From Bradyrhizobium sp. JYMT SZCCT0428 (GTDB lineage Bacteria; Pseudomonadota; Alphaproteobacteria; Rhizobiales; Xanthobacteraceae), in the NCBI RefSeq assembly GCF_018131075.1, contig NZ_JAFCLS010000069.1, positions 1 through 34,278 of the forward strand: a stretch of 34,278 nucleotides of DNA. The letters run 5' to 3'. Positions 8,946-17,609 of this stretch are shown one piece after another; position 1 is the first letter of the stretch; every line of letters starts with the position of its first letter. Under the pieces are notes generated by a model. It did not search any database, was not told the DNA's origin, and saw nothing but the letters and a program-made list of their open reading frames with translations. A program made the translations under genes and the position numbers.

Positions 8946-9761
8946 ATGAGCGGGCCGGGCAGGCGACGCGGGGCCGGGGCGGGGCGGATATTGCTGCGCT
9001 TCGTTTGCGGCTTGATCTTTGCGTTTCTGATGTTGCCGCTGGTTGTGCTGTTTCCGATCTCCTTCAGTTCGGGAAGCTATTTGCGCTTTCCGCCGCCGGG
9101 CTTCTCGCTCAGATGGTACGCGCGTTACTTTGATGATCCGACCTGGATCGATGCCACCTGGCGCAGCCTGCAGGTCGGCACGGCGACGACGGTGCTGGCG
9201 CTCCTGATCGGTATCCCGCTCGCCTTCGGGCTGGCACGCGGACGCTTTCGCGGCCGCAGCGTGATCGAAAACGGCATCTCGGCGCCTATCATCGTGCCGC
9301 ACATTGTGATTTCGATAGCGATCTACGGGCTTTTTTCAAAACTCGGCCTGATCGGCGAGTGGTACGGCATCGCGGTCGCGCACACCGTACTGGCGCTGCC
9401 CTTTGTCGTCATCGTGCTGTTGTCGGGCTTGCGGGATTTCGACACCAGTCTGGAGCTTGCCGCGCGCGGCCTCGGCGCCGGTCCGTTCGAGGCGGCCCGC
9501 ACCGTCACGCTGCCGATCCTGGCGCCGAGTGTCTATTCGGCGGCGTTCCTTGCCTTCATCACCTCGTTCGACGAACTGGTGGTCGCGATGTTCATTTCCG
9601 GCGCCAACATGACGTTGCCGAAGAAGATGTTCGACAGCATCATGAGCGAGATCGAACCAACCGTCGCGGCCGTTTCCGCCATGCAGATCGTGCTGATCTC
9701 GGCACTGCTGCTGCTCGGAACCTGGCTGCGCCGCCCCGTAACGGCGCCGCTCGTGCGCTAG
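8946..9761 (+). CDS. ABC transporter permease (PotC-like)
   Basis: A 271-residue inner-membrane permease, partner of the 8071 product. The open frame runs back to 8364, but that part overlaps the first permease in another frame and is a shadow. ATG 8946 has GGAG 9 bases upstream. First membrane segment FVCGLIFAFLMLPLVVLF; the PotC-family stretch SFSSGSYLRFPPPGFSLRWY follows. The EAA loop AARGLGAGPFEAARTVTLP lies near residue 180, and SFDELVVAMFISG is typical of PotC/PotI. The amine oxidase-like gene starts 30 bases downstream. Confidence 0.92.
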   Translation: MSGPGRRRGAGAGRILLRFVCGLIFAFLMLPLVVLFPISFSSGSYLRFPPPGFSLRWYARYFDDPTWIDATWRSLQVGTATTVLALLIGIPLAFGLARGRFRGRSVIENGISAPIIVPHIVISIAIYGLFSKLGLIGEWYGIAVAHTVLALPFVVIVLLSGLRDFDTSLELAARGLGAGPFEAARTVTLPILAPSVYSAAFLAFITSFDELVVAMFISGANMTLPKKMFDSIMSEIEPTVAAVSAMQIVLISALLLLGTWLRRPVTAPLVR

Positions 9762-9791
9762 AAAAACAAAAACGGAAAGGGCAGGACAGCG

Positions 9792-11117
9792 ATGCCGAAC
9801 GACATTCTCCACAAGGACTTCAAGGCGGCGCCCTTTTGGTGGGAGGCCTACAAGCCCGTCACCGGCGATCTTGTCGAGGTGCCGAAAACTGCGCGCGTGG
9901 CCATTGTCGGTGGCGGTTATGCCGGCCTGTCCTGCGCCATCGAACTTGCGGATGCCGGAATAGAGGCTTGTGTGTTCGAATCAGCCGAGCTTGGCGCCGG
10001 CGCCAGCACGCGCAGCGGCGGCGGCGTCAGCGGCGGCGTCAACATCGGCAAGAGCTTTACCGGCAAGGTCACCCAGCTTCAACCCGATGTGCTGCAAAAC
10101 ATCCTGGCCTCGGGCTACGATGCCTTCAGCTTGATCGAGAGTCTGATCGAGCGGGAAAAAATCGATTGCTACTGGGAGAAGACCGGCCGCTTTGTCGGAG
10201 CGTGGACGCCTAACGACTACGCCTATCAGGAGCGTCGCGTCGCAACCCTCAATGCCAATGCGGGATCGGGCGCCTTCATGGTGCCAAAGGAACGGCAGCG
10301 CGAGGAGATGGCGTCCGACTATTACTACGGCGGCATGGTGGTGGAGCGCTCGGCCAAGGTACATCCCGCGCTGTACTATAAGGGCCTGCTCGACGCGGCG
10401 CGTCGTCGCAAGATTACGCTCTGCGCCAAGGCGGCGGTGAAGACCATTACGCCTGCCGGCACGGGATGGCGGATTGCGACCTCCCGCGGTGACATCGAGG
10501 TCGGCGACGTGGTGATCGCCACCAATGGCTATACTGGCGATGCGACGCCGGAACTGAAGCGGCGCCTGATTCCGCTGGCGAGCCACATCATCGCCACCGA
10601 AGAACTGCCGCCGGATCTGGCGCGCACGCTGATCCCGAAGGGGCGCACGTTGGCCGATACCAAGCGTGTGCTTTGCTATTATCGGATGTCGCCGGACGGC
10701 AAGCGCATGATCTTTGGCGGACGCGCCCGCTTCACCCAGGTCACGCCGGCCGTGAGCGCGCCGATCCTGCATCGTTTCATGACCGATCGCTTTCCGCAGT
10801 TGAAGGGTACCCGTGTCACGCATGCATGGACCGGCAATGTCGCCTTCACCTGGGATGCGCTGCCGCACACTGGCACGCTCGGTGGCATGCATTATGCGCT
10901 CGGCTGCAACGGCAGCGGTGTAGCGATGATGACCTATCTCGGACGCCAGACCGCGCGGCGCATCATCGGTGGCGCCAATTCCACCTGCGGCTTCGAGCTG
11001 GAAGAATTCCCGGACTTCCCACTTTACAACGGCAACCCGAACTGGGCGCTGCCTGGCATCGGCGCCTATTATCGCTTCCGAGATGGTTTAAGCCGGACGC
11101 TCGCGCGGTACTCGTGA
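9792..11117 (+). CDS. FAD-dependent oxidoreductase, DAO family (PuuB/OrdL-like)
   Basis: A 441-residue flavoprotein. The dinucleotide-binding motif AIVGGGYAGLSCAIELADAG sits at about residue 36-55, followed by the family's LGAGASTRSGGGVSGG segment. DAO-fold landmarks follow, such as DVVIATNGYTGDATPEL and the C-terminal THAWTGNVAFTWDALPHTG and CNGSGVAMM. Closest in pattern to gamma-glutamylputrescine oxidase PuuB/OrdL and related secondary-amine oxidases, which oxidise an amine and pass electrons to oxygen, giving hydrogen peroxide. Its place at the end of a polyamine importer operon fits oxidation of the imported ligand. No puuA or puuD homolog is present, so use of a gamma-glutamylated substrate is doubtful. 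Start supported by GGAAAGGGCAGGA upstream. Confidence 0.88.
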   Translation: MPNDILHKDFKAAPFWWEAYKPVTGDLVEVPKTARVAIVGGGYAGLSCAIELADAGIEACVFESAELGAGASTRSGGGVSGGVNIGKSFTGKVTQLQPDVLQNILASGYDAFSLIESLIEREKIDCYWEKTGRFVGAWTPNDYAYQERRVATLNANAGSGAFMVPKERQREEMASDYYYGGMVVERSAKVHPALYYKGLLDAARRRKITLCAKAAVKTITPAGTGWRIATSRGDIEVGDVVIATNGYTGDATPELKRRLIPLASHIIATEELPPDLARTLIPKGRTLADTKRVLCYYRMSPDGKRMIFGGRARFTQVTPAVSAPILHRFMTDRFPQLKGTRVTHAWTGNVAFTWDALPHTGTLGGMHYALGCNGSGVAMMTYLGRQTARRIIGGANSTCGFELEEFPDFPLYNGNPNWALPGIGAYYRFRDGLSRTLARYS

Positions 11118-11221
11118 GCGGACAATCGGCCGGCAATATGGGCGTGGTGCGTGGTGGTTACAGTTGGGCGTATTGCGCTCCCTCGCCGAATGAAGAAACA
11201 AGACCAAAACATCCAGCAAGT

Positions 11222-12433
11222 TCAATTGGCACTAAGTTGATGTTCGCTCAGATGGGCAATGGCGACCCTTTCAACGTCATAATCAAACAGGGATTTACGT
11301 AACGTCCCCAAAATTGCGATTTCGCGGTCGCGTTGATGGAGGTTCGCATATTTTGAATCATAGCGGAGACCGTTTTTCCGTGCTTCGGCTTGAATGATGT
11401 CGGTTCGAGCACGGCGTAGTTTTTCGTATTCCGGCACTAAGACGGGCACGTCAGCCGGATCCCGCCCTTCGAGAAGCACAGAGAGGGCGACGCCATCTTC
11501 GATCGCTTGGTTGGCGCCCTGGCCGAGATGCGGAAGCATCGCGTGGGCGGCGTCACCCAACAGCACGAGGCGTCCCTTTGTCCACGATGCCAGCGGCATG
11601 CGATCATATAAGCCCCACCAAAAGCAGCTCTCCACTGCTTCAAGCAGCCGCACGACGTGCGGATCCCATCCGTCGAAGGACGACGCAAGCTCGTCGCGGT
11701 CTCCGATCGCGGACCAGGACTCAGTCGTAGTATTTTCGCTAGGAACGAAGCCGACATAGTTCAGAAGCCGGCCGCTGCGAACCGGGTACACCATGAAGTG
11801 CTTTCCGTCCCCCATCCAGACCTGCTGGGCTTCCTGCCGCCAACCGGGAAGTTTTTCGCGAGGAATCAAGCCGCGATAGGCGCGAACCCCAGAATATTCG
11901 GGCGGTGTCGGCTCGACAACGTACTTCTGCAATATCGAGTGTATGCCGTCGGCGGCGATGACGATGTCGGCTTCGGCAGTTTCGCCGTTCGCGAATTTCA
12001 ACCGTGCCGCGGCGACATCCTTTTCAAATCCGATACAGAGATGGCCCGTGCGTATGGTGCCCCGGGGAAGGCTCGCCGCGAGCACATTCAGTAGGTCAGC
12101 CCTGTGCATGCCGTAGATGCCGTTCCAGCCGCTGGAGTCGGTCATGAGCATGGATCCGACGACTGTTCCGTCCGCCCGGTAATACTCTGAACCATCGCCG
12201 ATCTTGGCACCCACCGCAGCCAAGGCCTCGCCTAATCCCATTCGTTCGAGTTGCCGCAGACTGTTCGGAAAGATTGTCAGACCGGCCCCGATCTCGCCCA
12301 GCGCCGCGGCCTGCTCGAAAACCGTGACGTCGATGTCCCTTCGGTTGAGGGCGCATGCCGCGGATATGCCGCCAATTCCTCCCCCGACGACGGCGGCGCG
12401 AAGGCGTTTGGTCGATCGAACTTTGCCTTTCAT
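11222..12433 (-). CDS. FAD-dependent aromatic-ring monooxygenase (salicylate hydroxylase-like)
   Basis: A group A flavoprotein monooxygenase of about 403 residues. GGGIGGISAACALNRR at about 17-32 binds FAD, and LGEIGAGLTIFPNSLRQLER is the segment seen in salicylate and 3-hydroxybenzoate hydroxylases. The DG motif lies in ADIVIAADGIHS, and the second FAD motif is GDAAHAMLPHLGQGANQAIE near residue 285. Such enzymes use NAD(P)H and O2 to hydroxylate an aromatic acid. Substrate not predictable. ATG 12433 is used; a TTG at 12457 would add 8 residues and lie 9 bases from the stop of the restored receptor frame upstream, so the two genes are very likely co-transcribed. Convergent with the oxidase gene ending at 11117. 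Confidence 0.88.
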   Translation of the reverse strand: MKGKVRSTKRLRAAVVGGGIGGISAACALNRRDIDVTVFEQAAALGEIGAGLTIFPNSLRQLERMGLGEALAAVGAKIGDGSEYYRADGTVVGSMLMTDSSGWNGIYGMHRADLLNVLAASLPRGTIRTGHLCIGFEKDVAAARLKFANGETAEADIVIAADGIHSILQKYVVEPTPPEYSGVRAYRGLIPREKLPGWRQEAQQVWMGDGKHFMVYPVRSGRLLNYVGFVPSENTTTESWSAIGDRDELASSFDGWDPHVVRLLEAVESCFWWGLYDRMPLASWTKGRLVLLGDAAHAMLPHLGQGANQAIEDGVALSVLLEGRDPADVPVLVPEYEKLRRARTDIIQAEARKNGLRYDSKYANLHQRDREIAILGTLRKSLFDYDVERVAIAHLSEHQLSAN

Positions 12434-12465
12434 TTGAACCGTCGCTGATCTGCTCAATGGCCGTG

Positions 12466-13459
12466 CTATTTCGTCGCATTTCTCAAATCGACGATGCGGC
12501 TGATCTGCTGAATGCGCGATCGTTGCCGTTCGATGGCAGCGGAAAATTCATTGGGCGTGCTGCCAAGCACGTGTTGCCCGCCCGCCTCGATCCGGGAACG
12601 AACCAAAGGATCGCCGGCAACGGCGCACGTCTGCGGAAATCCGGTCGCGCAGCGCCGGCGGCATATCGCGCCAGCCGAACAGGCCCGTCAGACCCTCGAT
12701 CTCCATCTCCGGAAAGCCGGCCTCTACGACAGTCGGAACGTCCGGCAAGCCCGGCGCTCGCCCAGGGCTCGCCACGGCGAGTATCCGCGCTTTGCCGGCG
12801 GCCACCGGACCTCTCACCGCCAGCAGGGCATGGGAGAGGATTTGTACGCGCCCCTCTCCGAAGTCCGTCTGCTGGGTCGTTGCATCCCGGTAGGGGATGT
12901 AAACTTGCCGGAGCGCGTTCCGCGTCAAGAACGCGGCGAACACAAAATGCGGCAGGCTCGGGCCTGAACTCCACGATAATTCGCCAGGCTTCGATCGCGC
13001 CAGTTGCGCCAACTCCTGCAGCGAGCGCACCGGCAATTGGTTGTGAACCGCAATGACTAAGATGGAACTGGCCGTCGAGGCGATCGGTACCATGTCCCGA
13101 GACGGATCGAAGGGCAGCACCTCCTGCAACAGCGGGCTCACGGTCACCATCGAAGCGGTCCCGTAAAGTAGGGTGTGGTCATCTTTGGCGTTCGCAAACG
13201 CGCCGCCACCGACGATAGCATCGGCGCCGGGCTTGTTCTCGATGATGACCGGCTTGGCCCAGCGCCTGGCAAGCCCGTCGGCATAGAGGCGCGCGCTTAC
13301 GTCGTTGGCTGACCCGGCGGCAAACGGCACAATGACCTTCACGGCGCGTGCTGGCCAATCATCGCCTCCAAGGCAGATCGACGTGGTGCCTGCCGAGGCT
13401 CCGGCAAGAACCATGGTGAATGCGAGGATACGCCGAAGATGCCGAAACCGCAGATGCAT
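12466..13459 (-). pseudogene. Bug/TctC-type tripartite tricarboxylate receptor, frameshifted near the 3' end
   Basis: A periplasmic receptor of the Bug (TctC) family. ATG 13459 has GGAGAACACTT directly upstream and gives a signal peptide (LRRILAFTMVLAGASAG). Family landmarks: WPARAVKVIVPFAAGSANDV, KPVIIENKPGADAIVGG, VPIASTAS, LPDVPTVVEAGFPEMEIEG and GLFGWRDMPPALRDRI. After ADVRR the frame goes wrong and stops at 12548. From about 12625 the next frame continues with the expected Bug ending (DPLVRSRIEAGGQHVLGSTP, then NEFSAAIERQRSRIQQIS) to a TAG at 12466. The site GTGCGCCGTTG looks like a 2-base loss from GCGCC or a 1-base gain. A sequencing error is the alternative. No TctA/TctB membrane genes are nearby. 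Confidence 0.78.
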
Positions 13460-13548
13460 AAGTGTTCTCCGTCGGCCAACTACCTGTCCGCCGAATGCCG
13501 GTGAATCCCGGCCCCGTTGTAAGGAGATCATCCATACCGGGCCGGCGT

Positions 13549-13581
13549 CCTGAAATTGTCATGAAATAAACCTGAAACTTC
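13549..13581. promoter_or_regulatory. Three phased 11-bp direct repeats, candidate winged-helix operator
   Basis: Tandem units start at 13549 (CCTGAAATTGT), 13560 (CATGAAATAAA) and 13571 (CCTGAAACTTC), an exact 11-base period with core C-x-TGAAA. OmpR/PhoB-type winged helices bind tandem sites of this period. The array lies between the divergent starts of the Bug-receptor operon (13459) and the winged-helix regulator (13622), so autoregulation and control of the operon are plausible. The repeats are seen directly; the binding protein is inferred. Confidence 0.6.
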
Positions 13582-13621
13582 TCGCTGCCGCCGGCGCACG
13601 GTTCGGGGTAAGGTCAGGGAA

Positions 13622-15160
13622 ATGAAACTGATTTTCAGCTCTTTGACGCTTGATTTGGAGCGGCTTTGCCTGATTGGGCCCGCCGGTCAACTAAAGCTGC
13701 GGCCGAAAAGCTTTAAGGTGCTGCGTTATCTCGCCGAGCACGCCGGACAGACCGTCACCAAGGATGAATTGATCGCGGCCATTTGGCCTGATGTCACCGT
13801 CAGCGAGGAGTCGCTGACCCGCTGCATCAGCGATATACGCCTGGCGATCGGCGATGACACGCAACACATTATCAAGACGCTGCCGAAGCGCGGCTATCTG
13901 CTGGAGGGACCGGTGTCGCGTAATGGCAAGGAGGCTGGGCCAACGCCTCCATCGCCTGCCGATCTCCCCTCGATTGCGGTTCTGGCCTTCGCCAACCTCT
14001 CGCGAGATCCAAATCAGGATTATTTCTGCGAAGGCATCACCGAAGACATCATCACCGAGCTTTCGCGATTTTCCGAGTTGCTGGTGATCGCGAGGAATTC
14101 GTCGTTTCAATACAAGGGACGAAGAGTCGACGTTCGGCAGATCGGCAGCGAACTCAATGCGCGTTACATTCTCGAAGGAAGTATCCAAAGCAGCGATGGC
14201 ACCATTCGCATCACAGCTCAATTGATCGACGCTGCGAGAGGAACGCACCTGTGGGCAGATCGATTTGATCGAACGCTGGGAGATACGTTTTCAATTCAGG
14301 ATGAAATCGCACGCATGATTGCGGCCAGGCTGGCCATACACATCAACGACGCGGAAGCGCATCGGCCGCTTGCAAAACCCACGACCAGCTGGGAGGCATA
14401 TGATTACTTCCTGCGTGGCAATCATATGCTGAACCGCCTGCTCACCGGAGTACCCATTGAGGAGCTCTACAAGGCGCGAAAGCTGCTCCAACGATCCATC
14501 GAACTGGACCCCGCTTTCGCGCGTCCGTATGCCGCGCTTTCCACCAGTCATTCCGTCGCGTGGATCAATCCCGTCAACCAGGAGTACCAGACCAAGGAAG
14601 CCTTGCAGCGGGTGTTTGAATTGGCCCAAAAGGCTATCGAACTCGGTCCAAACGAAGCGTTTGGCTACAAGGTGCTGGCTAACGCAGCCATGTTTCGGCG
14701 TGATGGCGCCGCGTGTCTGGCCGCCTGGAACAGAGTCTTTGCATTAAACCCGAACTTTTGCGACTGGCGCCATGGTCAATGCCTGGTACTGTTGGGTCAA
14801 CCGGAGGAAGGGTTGGTCGCGATCCGCCGCTACATGAGATTGGATCCCTTCTTTCCGCCGCACGCCTTGATGGTCGAGGGGCTCGCCCATCTTGTTGAAA
14901 GGCGCTACCAATTAGCCTTGCCTCCGTTTCGCGAAATGATTGCTCGATCGCCGGACTTTCGTAACGGGCGCCTCATGTTGGCGGCGACCTACGCGCACAT
15001 CGGGGAAACGCGCGAAGCCCGGCGGCAGGTCGAAGAGTTGCTCAGGATAGAACCGGATTGCTCGCTGAAGAAGTTATCCCGGCAACACTATTTTCATTCA
15101 GCAGAACACGGTCTCCATATGCTCGAAGGGTTGCGCAAGGCGGGCGTGCCAGAGGGATAA
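13622..15160 (+). CDS. Winged-helix (Trans_reg_C) regulator with TolB-like and TPR regions
   Basis: A 512-residue protein. Residues 1-100 form an OmpR/CadC-type DNA-binding winged helix (LRPKSFKVLRYLAEHAGQTV, DELIAAIWPDVTVSEESLT, IIKTLPKRGYLLEG). Residues ~118-240 match the TolB-N/adenylate-cyclase-associated segment (PSIAVLAFANLSRDPNQDYF, GITEDIITELSRF, YILEGSIQ, LWADRFDR). Residues ~250-500 are TPR-like (ARKLLQRSIELDPAFARPYA, AQKAIELGPNEAFGYK). There is no transmembrane segment and no cyclase catalytic domain, so it is likely a soluble transcription factor sensing through its TPR part. It is divergent from the Bug receptor/monooxygenase operon, which it probably controls via the 11-bp repeats just upstream. 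GGTAAGGTCAGGG precedes ATG 13622. Confidence 0.88.
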   Translation: MKLIFSSLTLDLERLCLIGPAGQLKLRPKSFKVLRYLAEHAGQTVTKDELIAAIWPDVTVSEESLTRCISDIRLAIGDDTQHIIKTLPKRGYLLEGPVSRNGKEAGPTPPSPADLPSIAVLAFANLSRDPNQDYFCEGITEDIITELSRFSELLVIARNSSFQYKGRRVDVRQIGSELNARYILEGSIQSSDGTIRITAQLIDAARGTHLWADRFDRTLGDTFSIQDEIARMIAARLAIHINDAEAHRPLAKPTTSWEAYDYFLRGNHMLNRLLTGVPIEELYKARKLLQRSIELDPAFARPYAALSTSHSVAWINPVNQEYQTKEALQRVFELAQKAIELGPNEAFGYKVLANAAMFRRDGAACLAAWNRVFALNPNFCDWRHGQCLVLLGQPEEGLVAIRRYMRLDPFFPPHALMVEGLAHLVERRYQLALPPFREMIARSPDFRNGRLMLAATYAHIGETREARRQVEELLRIEPDCSLKKLSRQHYFHSAEHGLHMLEGLRKAGVPEG

Positions 15161-15664
15161 TCCATCATCAAGGTCGGTGTTCGGACGAATGGCTGGTCTT
15201 GCTGCAAGAGGTGGTGAGGGCGATTTCGGTGAGCCGTTTACATTCGCGGGTATGGCCGCTCCCGGGCCACTTAGCGGACTTGCGGATCGGTCAGTCTGCT
15301 CTCTGCTTTCGGGGGTAGACCGGTCATCAAGCGAAGACAACAATCCGACTTTTTGACCTAGCTCGAACAAATATCGCACTACTATGATCTGTGAACCGGA
15401 TGCCGACGCAACAGTCAAAGCGGGACCTCAACCCTGTGAAGGTTGGAGCCGCGCGGCCATAATTTCAGCAGGCCACGCGACCAGCCTGCCGAAATTGCGC
15501 CGGGGGAGCTTAGGGGGAGCGAGGCCTCACAGAGGATGACTTCAGGACGATGTCTGATCTACATTCAGGAACGGACACTGCGTCTTGCCAACGTCAGGTC
15601 TGAAAAGTGCCCGACAGCTGACATCCAATCCGCCTTCATTCTAGATGACCTCAGCCGCCTTTTT
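15161..15664. other. Intergenic region, no convincing gene
   Basis: About 500 bases between the regulator and the end of the luciferase-monooxygenase operon. A 54-codon frame (15190-15354) rich in Gly, Ala and Ser lacks a ribosome site. The region contains an inverted repeat at 15427-15447 similar to the one at 5460. Confidence 0.45.
15427..15447. repeat. Inverted repeat resembling the 5460 element
   Basis: CTCAACC (15427-15433) and GGTTGGA (15441-15447); the inner 5 bp are perfectly complementary around CTGTGAA. It shares CTCAACCCTG and AAGGTTG with the repeat at 5460-5481. Possible operator of the same regulator, or a dispersed intergenic repeat. Confidence 0.35.
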
Positions 15665-15684
15665 CGCGACGCCACAGCGTCGCG
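15665..15684 (-). terminator. Strong hairpin just after the binding-protein stop
   Basis: Perfect 8-bp stem (CGCGACGC at 15665-15672, GCGTCGCG at 15677-15684) with a 4-base loop, 10 bases past the stop of the gene at 15695. In the minus direction it is followed by A residues, not T, so it is more a transcript-end stabiliser than a canonical intrinsic terminator. Confidence 0.4.
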
Positions 15685-15694
15685 CGCGTTAGCT

Positions 15695-16891
15695 CTATTC
15701 GCCGCTCACGACTGTTCCAATTCGACGCCAGCTCTCGCCTTGGAATTTCATGACCTGCATCTGCTTAATCGGCCGATAGTCGTCAGGTGACGTATTGATT
15801 TCTATTCCGTCAAGCAGCAGATCGAGTTTGATGTCCTTTAACGAAGTCGCCGCGCGCATGATCGACTCTCGCGAGACGTCATCGCCAGCGTTTTGCAGAA
15901 CTTTCTCGAAAGTCTGGGCTATGGCATAGCCCGTCATTGTGATGTTGCTAATGGTATCACCCTCTGGATAATACGCTCGCATAAACTCGAGAAAATTCTT
16001 GACGGCTGGGTCATCCTTGAAGGCCGGATCGCTTGCATCCTTCAAGAAGGCCGTGGTTAGGATTCCCTGGGAAGCCTCCAAGCCTGCTGGCTTGAGTACG
16101 GCTGCGACTGATGAAGATGCATTGACGACGAATTGCACCGGCTTCCAACCCAGCTCTGCTGTTGCCTTTATCGCCTGCGCAGCAAACTTCTGAGTCGCAA
16201 AATTTAAGAGAACGTCAGCGCCAGAAGCCTTGAGCTTTACGATGTGCGTAGAAATTGTGGGCTCGGATATTTCATAGGTGTCTTCCGCTACGATCATTTC
16301 CGCACGATTGCCAAGACGCGCCTTGAAACCTGCGACCAGATCTTTTCCAAAATCATCATTCTGACTGAAAATGGCTATTTTTGCGTTCGGATGATGCTCG
16401 AGGATGTACTTCGCATAGATGCGCGCCTCCGTGTCATAGGTGGGCACCCAACCGATCGTCCAAGGCGCTCCTTTAGGATCTGCAAATTTGCTGGCGCCAG
16501 TCAGAACAAATAGCTGCGGCAGCTTCTTGGAGTTCAGGTATCGGTAGATTGCCGAATTTGTCGCGGTCCCCACTGTAGAAAGCAGCACCGCTACTTCATC
16601 ACCTTCTACAAGCTTTCGCACCTGCTCGACGGTCTTCGATGGATTGGCAGCGTCGTCGTACGAAATGAAATTGATCTTCCGGCCTCGAATTCCGCCATTG
16701 TCATTCAACCTTTTGAAATACGCAGCTTGCACTCTGCCAACAGCTCCGACCACCGCCGCCGGCCCACTGTACGGCACAATGTTGCCTACCTTGAACTCAG
16801 CTTTTTCTTGGGCAAAAGCCGGCGGAATTCCACCGATGACAGCAGTCACAATAGCAATTGCGATCGCATTGTACTTCTTAAGCCGTTTCAT
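15695..16891 (-). CDS. Branched-chain amino-acid-type ABC transporter substrate-binding protein (LivK-like)
   Basis: A 398-residue periplasmic binding protein of the Leu/Ile/Val (Peripla_BP_6) class. ATG 16891 has GGAGG 8 bases upstream and gives a signal peptide (MKRLKKYNAIAIAIVTAVIG, cut after PPAFA). The mature part begins EFKVGNIVPYSGPAAVVGAVG, with the family's NGGIRGRKINFISYDDAANP, TVEQVRKLVEGDEVAVLLST and the sequel WTIGWVPTYDTEARIYAKYI. In rhizobia many such proteins bind aromatic acids or amides and not amino acids. It is the last gene of a minus-strand operon with enzymes, and no livHMGF permease or ATPase genes are in the window, so it must borrow a transporter or act with genes elsewhere. 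Ligand not predictable. Confidence 0.9.
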   Translation of the reverse strand: MKRLKKYNAIAIAIVTAVIGGIPPAFAQEKAEFKVGNIVPYSGPAAVVGAVGRVQAAYFKRLNDNGGIRGRKINFISYDDAANPSKTVEQVRKLVEGDEVAVLLSTVGTATNSAIYRYLNSKKLPQLFVLTGASKFADPKGAPWTIGWVPTYDTEARIYAKYILEHHPNAKIAIFSQNDDFGKDLVAGFKARLGNRAEMIVAEDTYEISEPTISTHIVKLKASGADVLLNFATQKFAAQAIKATAELGWKPVQFVVNASSSVAAVLKPAGLEASQGILTTAFLKDASDPAFKDDPAVKNFLEFMRAYYPEGDTISNITMTGYAIAQTFEKVLQNAGDDVSRESIMRAATSLKDIKLDLLLDGIEINTSPDDYRPIKQMQVMKFQGESWRRIGTVVSGE

Positions 16892-16987
16892 TTGGTCGTC
16901 CTCCGATTTAACAAGGGGCACGCTACCGGTCAGAACAACCGAGCTACCCTCCACCTCATTTCTCAGCCATCAGCAAAAACTTACCGG

Positions 16988-17581
16988 TCAAAGCGCTCTC
17001 AACAAGGCGGAGTTCCGTGCGAAGCTCACGACCTGCTCGACCATAATGCTGATATTGCGCTCTATATCTGAATCTAGGCATTGTTCTCCGGCAAAGATCT
17101 TCCTTGCCGTGTTTATCATTACACCCATCGGCGCATTCCAACCGCGCAAGGAATGAACGACCGACCTCAGTGAACCTAATGTAGTTCCCGCCGCTTGCCA
17201 TCCACCGGCGCAAGCAATCGTCCCGACCGAACGCCCGTCAAAGTAAGCGCGATCATCGCCTTTCATATCCTCGGTATAGTCGATCGCATTCTTGATCAGT
17301 CCCGAGATGCCGCCGTGATATGCCGGAGCAGAGAGGATGATGCCGTCGGCTTCTCGCAAAGCTTGAATAAGTGCCTTGGCCCGCTCGGTACGCGTCACAT
17401 CGGAGGGGTCGTATAGCGGCAAAATCAGCGCTTCGCCGCCAAACATCTGCACGCGCATGTCATGAAGTGCTGCTCGTCGCAGAGCGAAACGAACAGCCAG
17501 TTCTGAAGAGGATTGCTCTCTCTGAGTACCGCCGACTCCCACGATCAAGGGCCGCCGAGGATTGTCGACATGAATGTTCAC
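16988..17581 (-). CDS. NAD(P)H-dependent FMN reductase (flavodoxin-fold)
   Basis: A 197-residue protein of the NADPH-dependent FMN reductase family. The frame is open further upstream, but that part overlaps the cupin gene, so I use GTG 17581, which has GGAG 8 bases before it. Landmarks: IVGVGGTQREQSSSELAVR, an FMN-phosphate-type loop, then ADGIILSAPAYHGGISGLIK and NAIDYTEDM, the P-x-Y-x-G-x-SG-x-KN signature, and SVGTIACAGGWQAAG. It reduces free FMN with NAD(P)H. It lies in one operon with a luciferase-like monooxygenase, which needs reduced flavin, so it is the obvious partner reductase. It follows the cupin gene by 28 bases. Confidence 0.88.
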   Translation of the reverse strand: MNIHVDNPRRPLIVGVGGTQREQSSSELAVRFALRRAALHDMRVQMFGGEALILPLYDPSDVTRTERAKALIQALREADGIILSAPAYHGGISGLIKNAIDYTEDMKGDDRAYFDGRSVGTIACAGGWQAAGTTLGSLRSVVHSLRGWNAPMGVMINTARKIFAGEQCLDSDIERNISIMVEQVVSFARNSALLRAL

Positions 17582-17609
17582 GTCAAAGTCTCCATTCTGC
17601 TCAATTGCA

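Noticed and set aside
9359..10213. 284-aa plus-strand frame spanning the second permease and the oxidase start
   Set aside because: Overlaps two well-supported genes in another frame; Arg-rich and motif-free.
9981..10892. 303-aa open frame on the minus strand
   Set aside because: Antisense to the FAD oxidoreductase; Arg/Ala/Gly-rich with no motif.
12483..12974. 163-aa minus-strand frame as a separate gene
   Set aside because: Lies inside the Bug receptor in the third frame; neither the main frame nor the frame that carries the restored tail.
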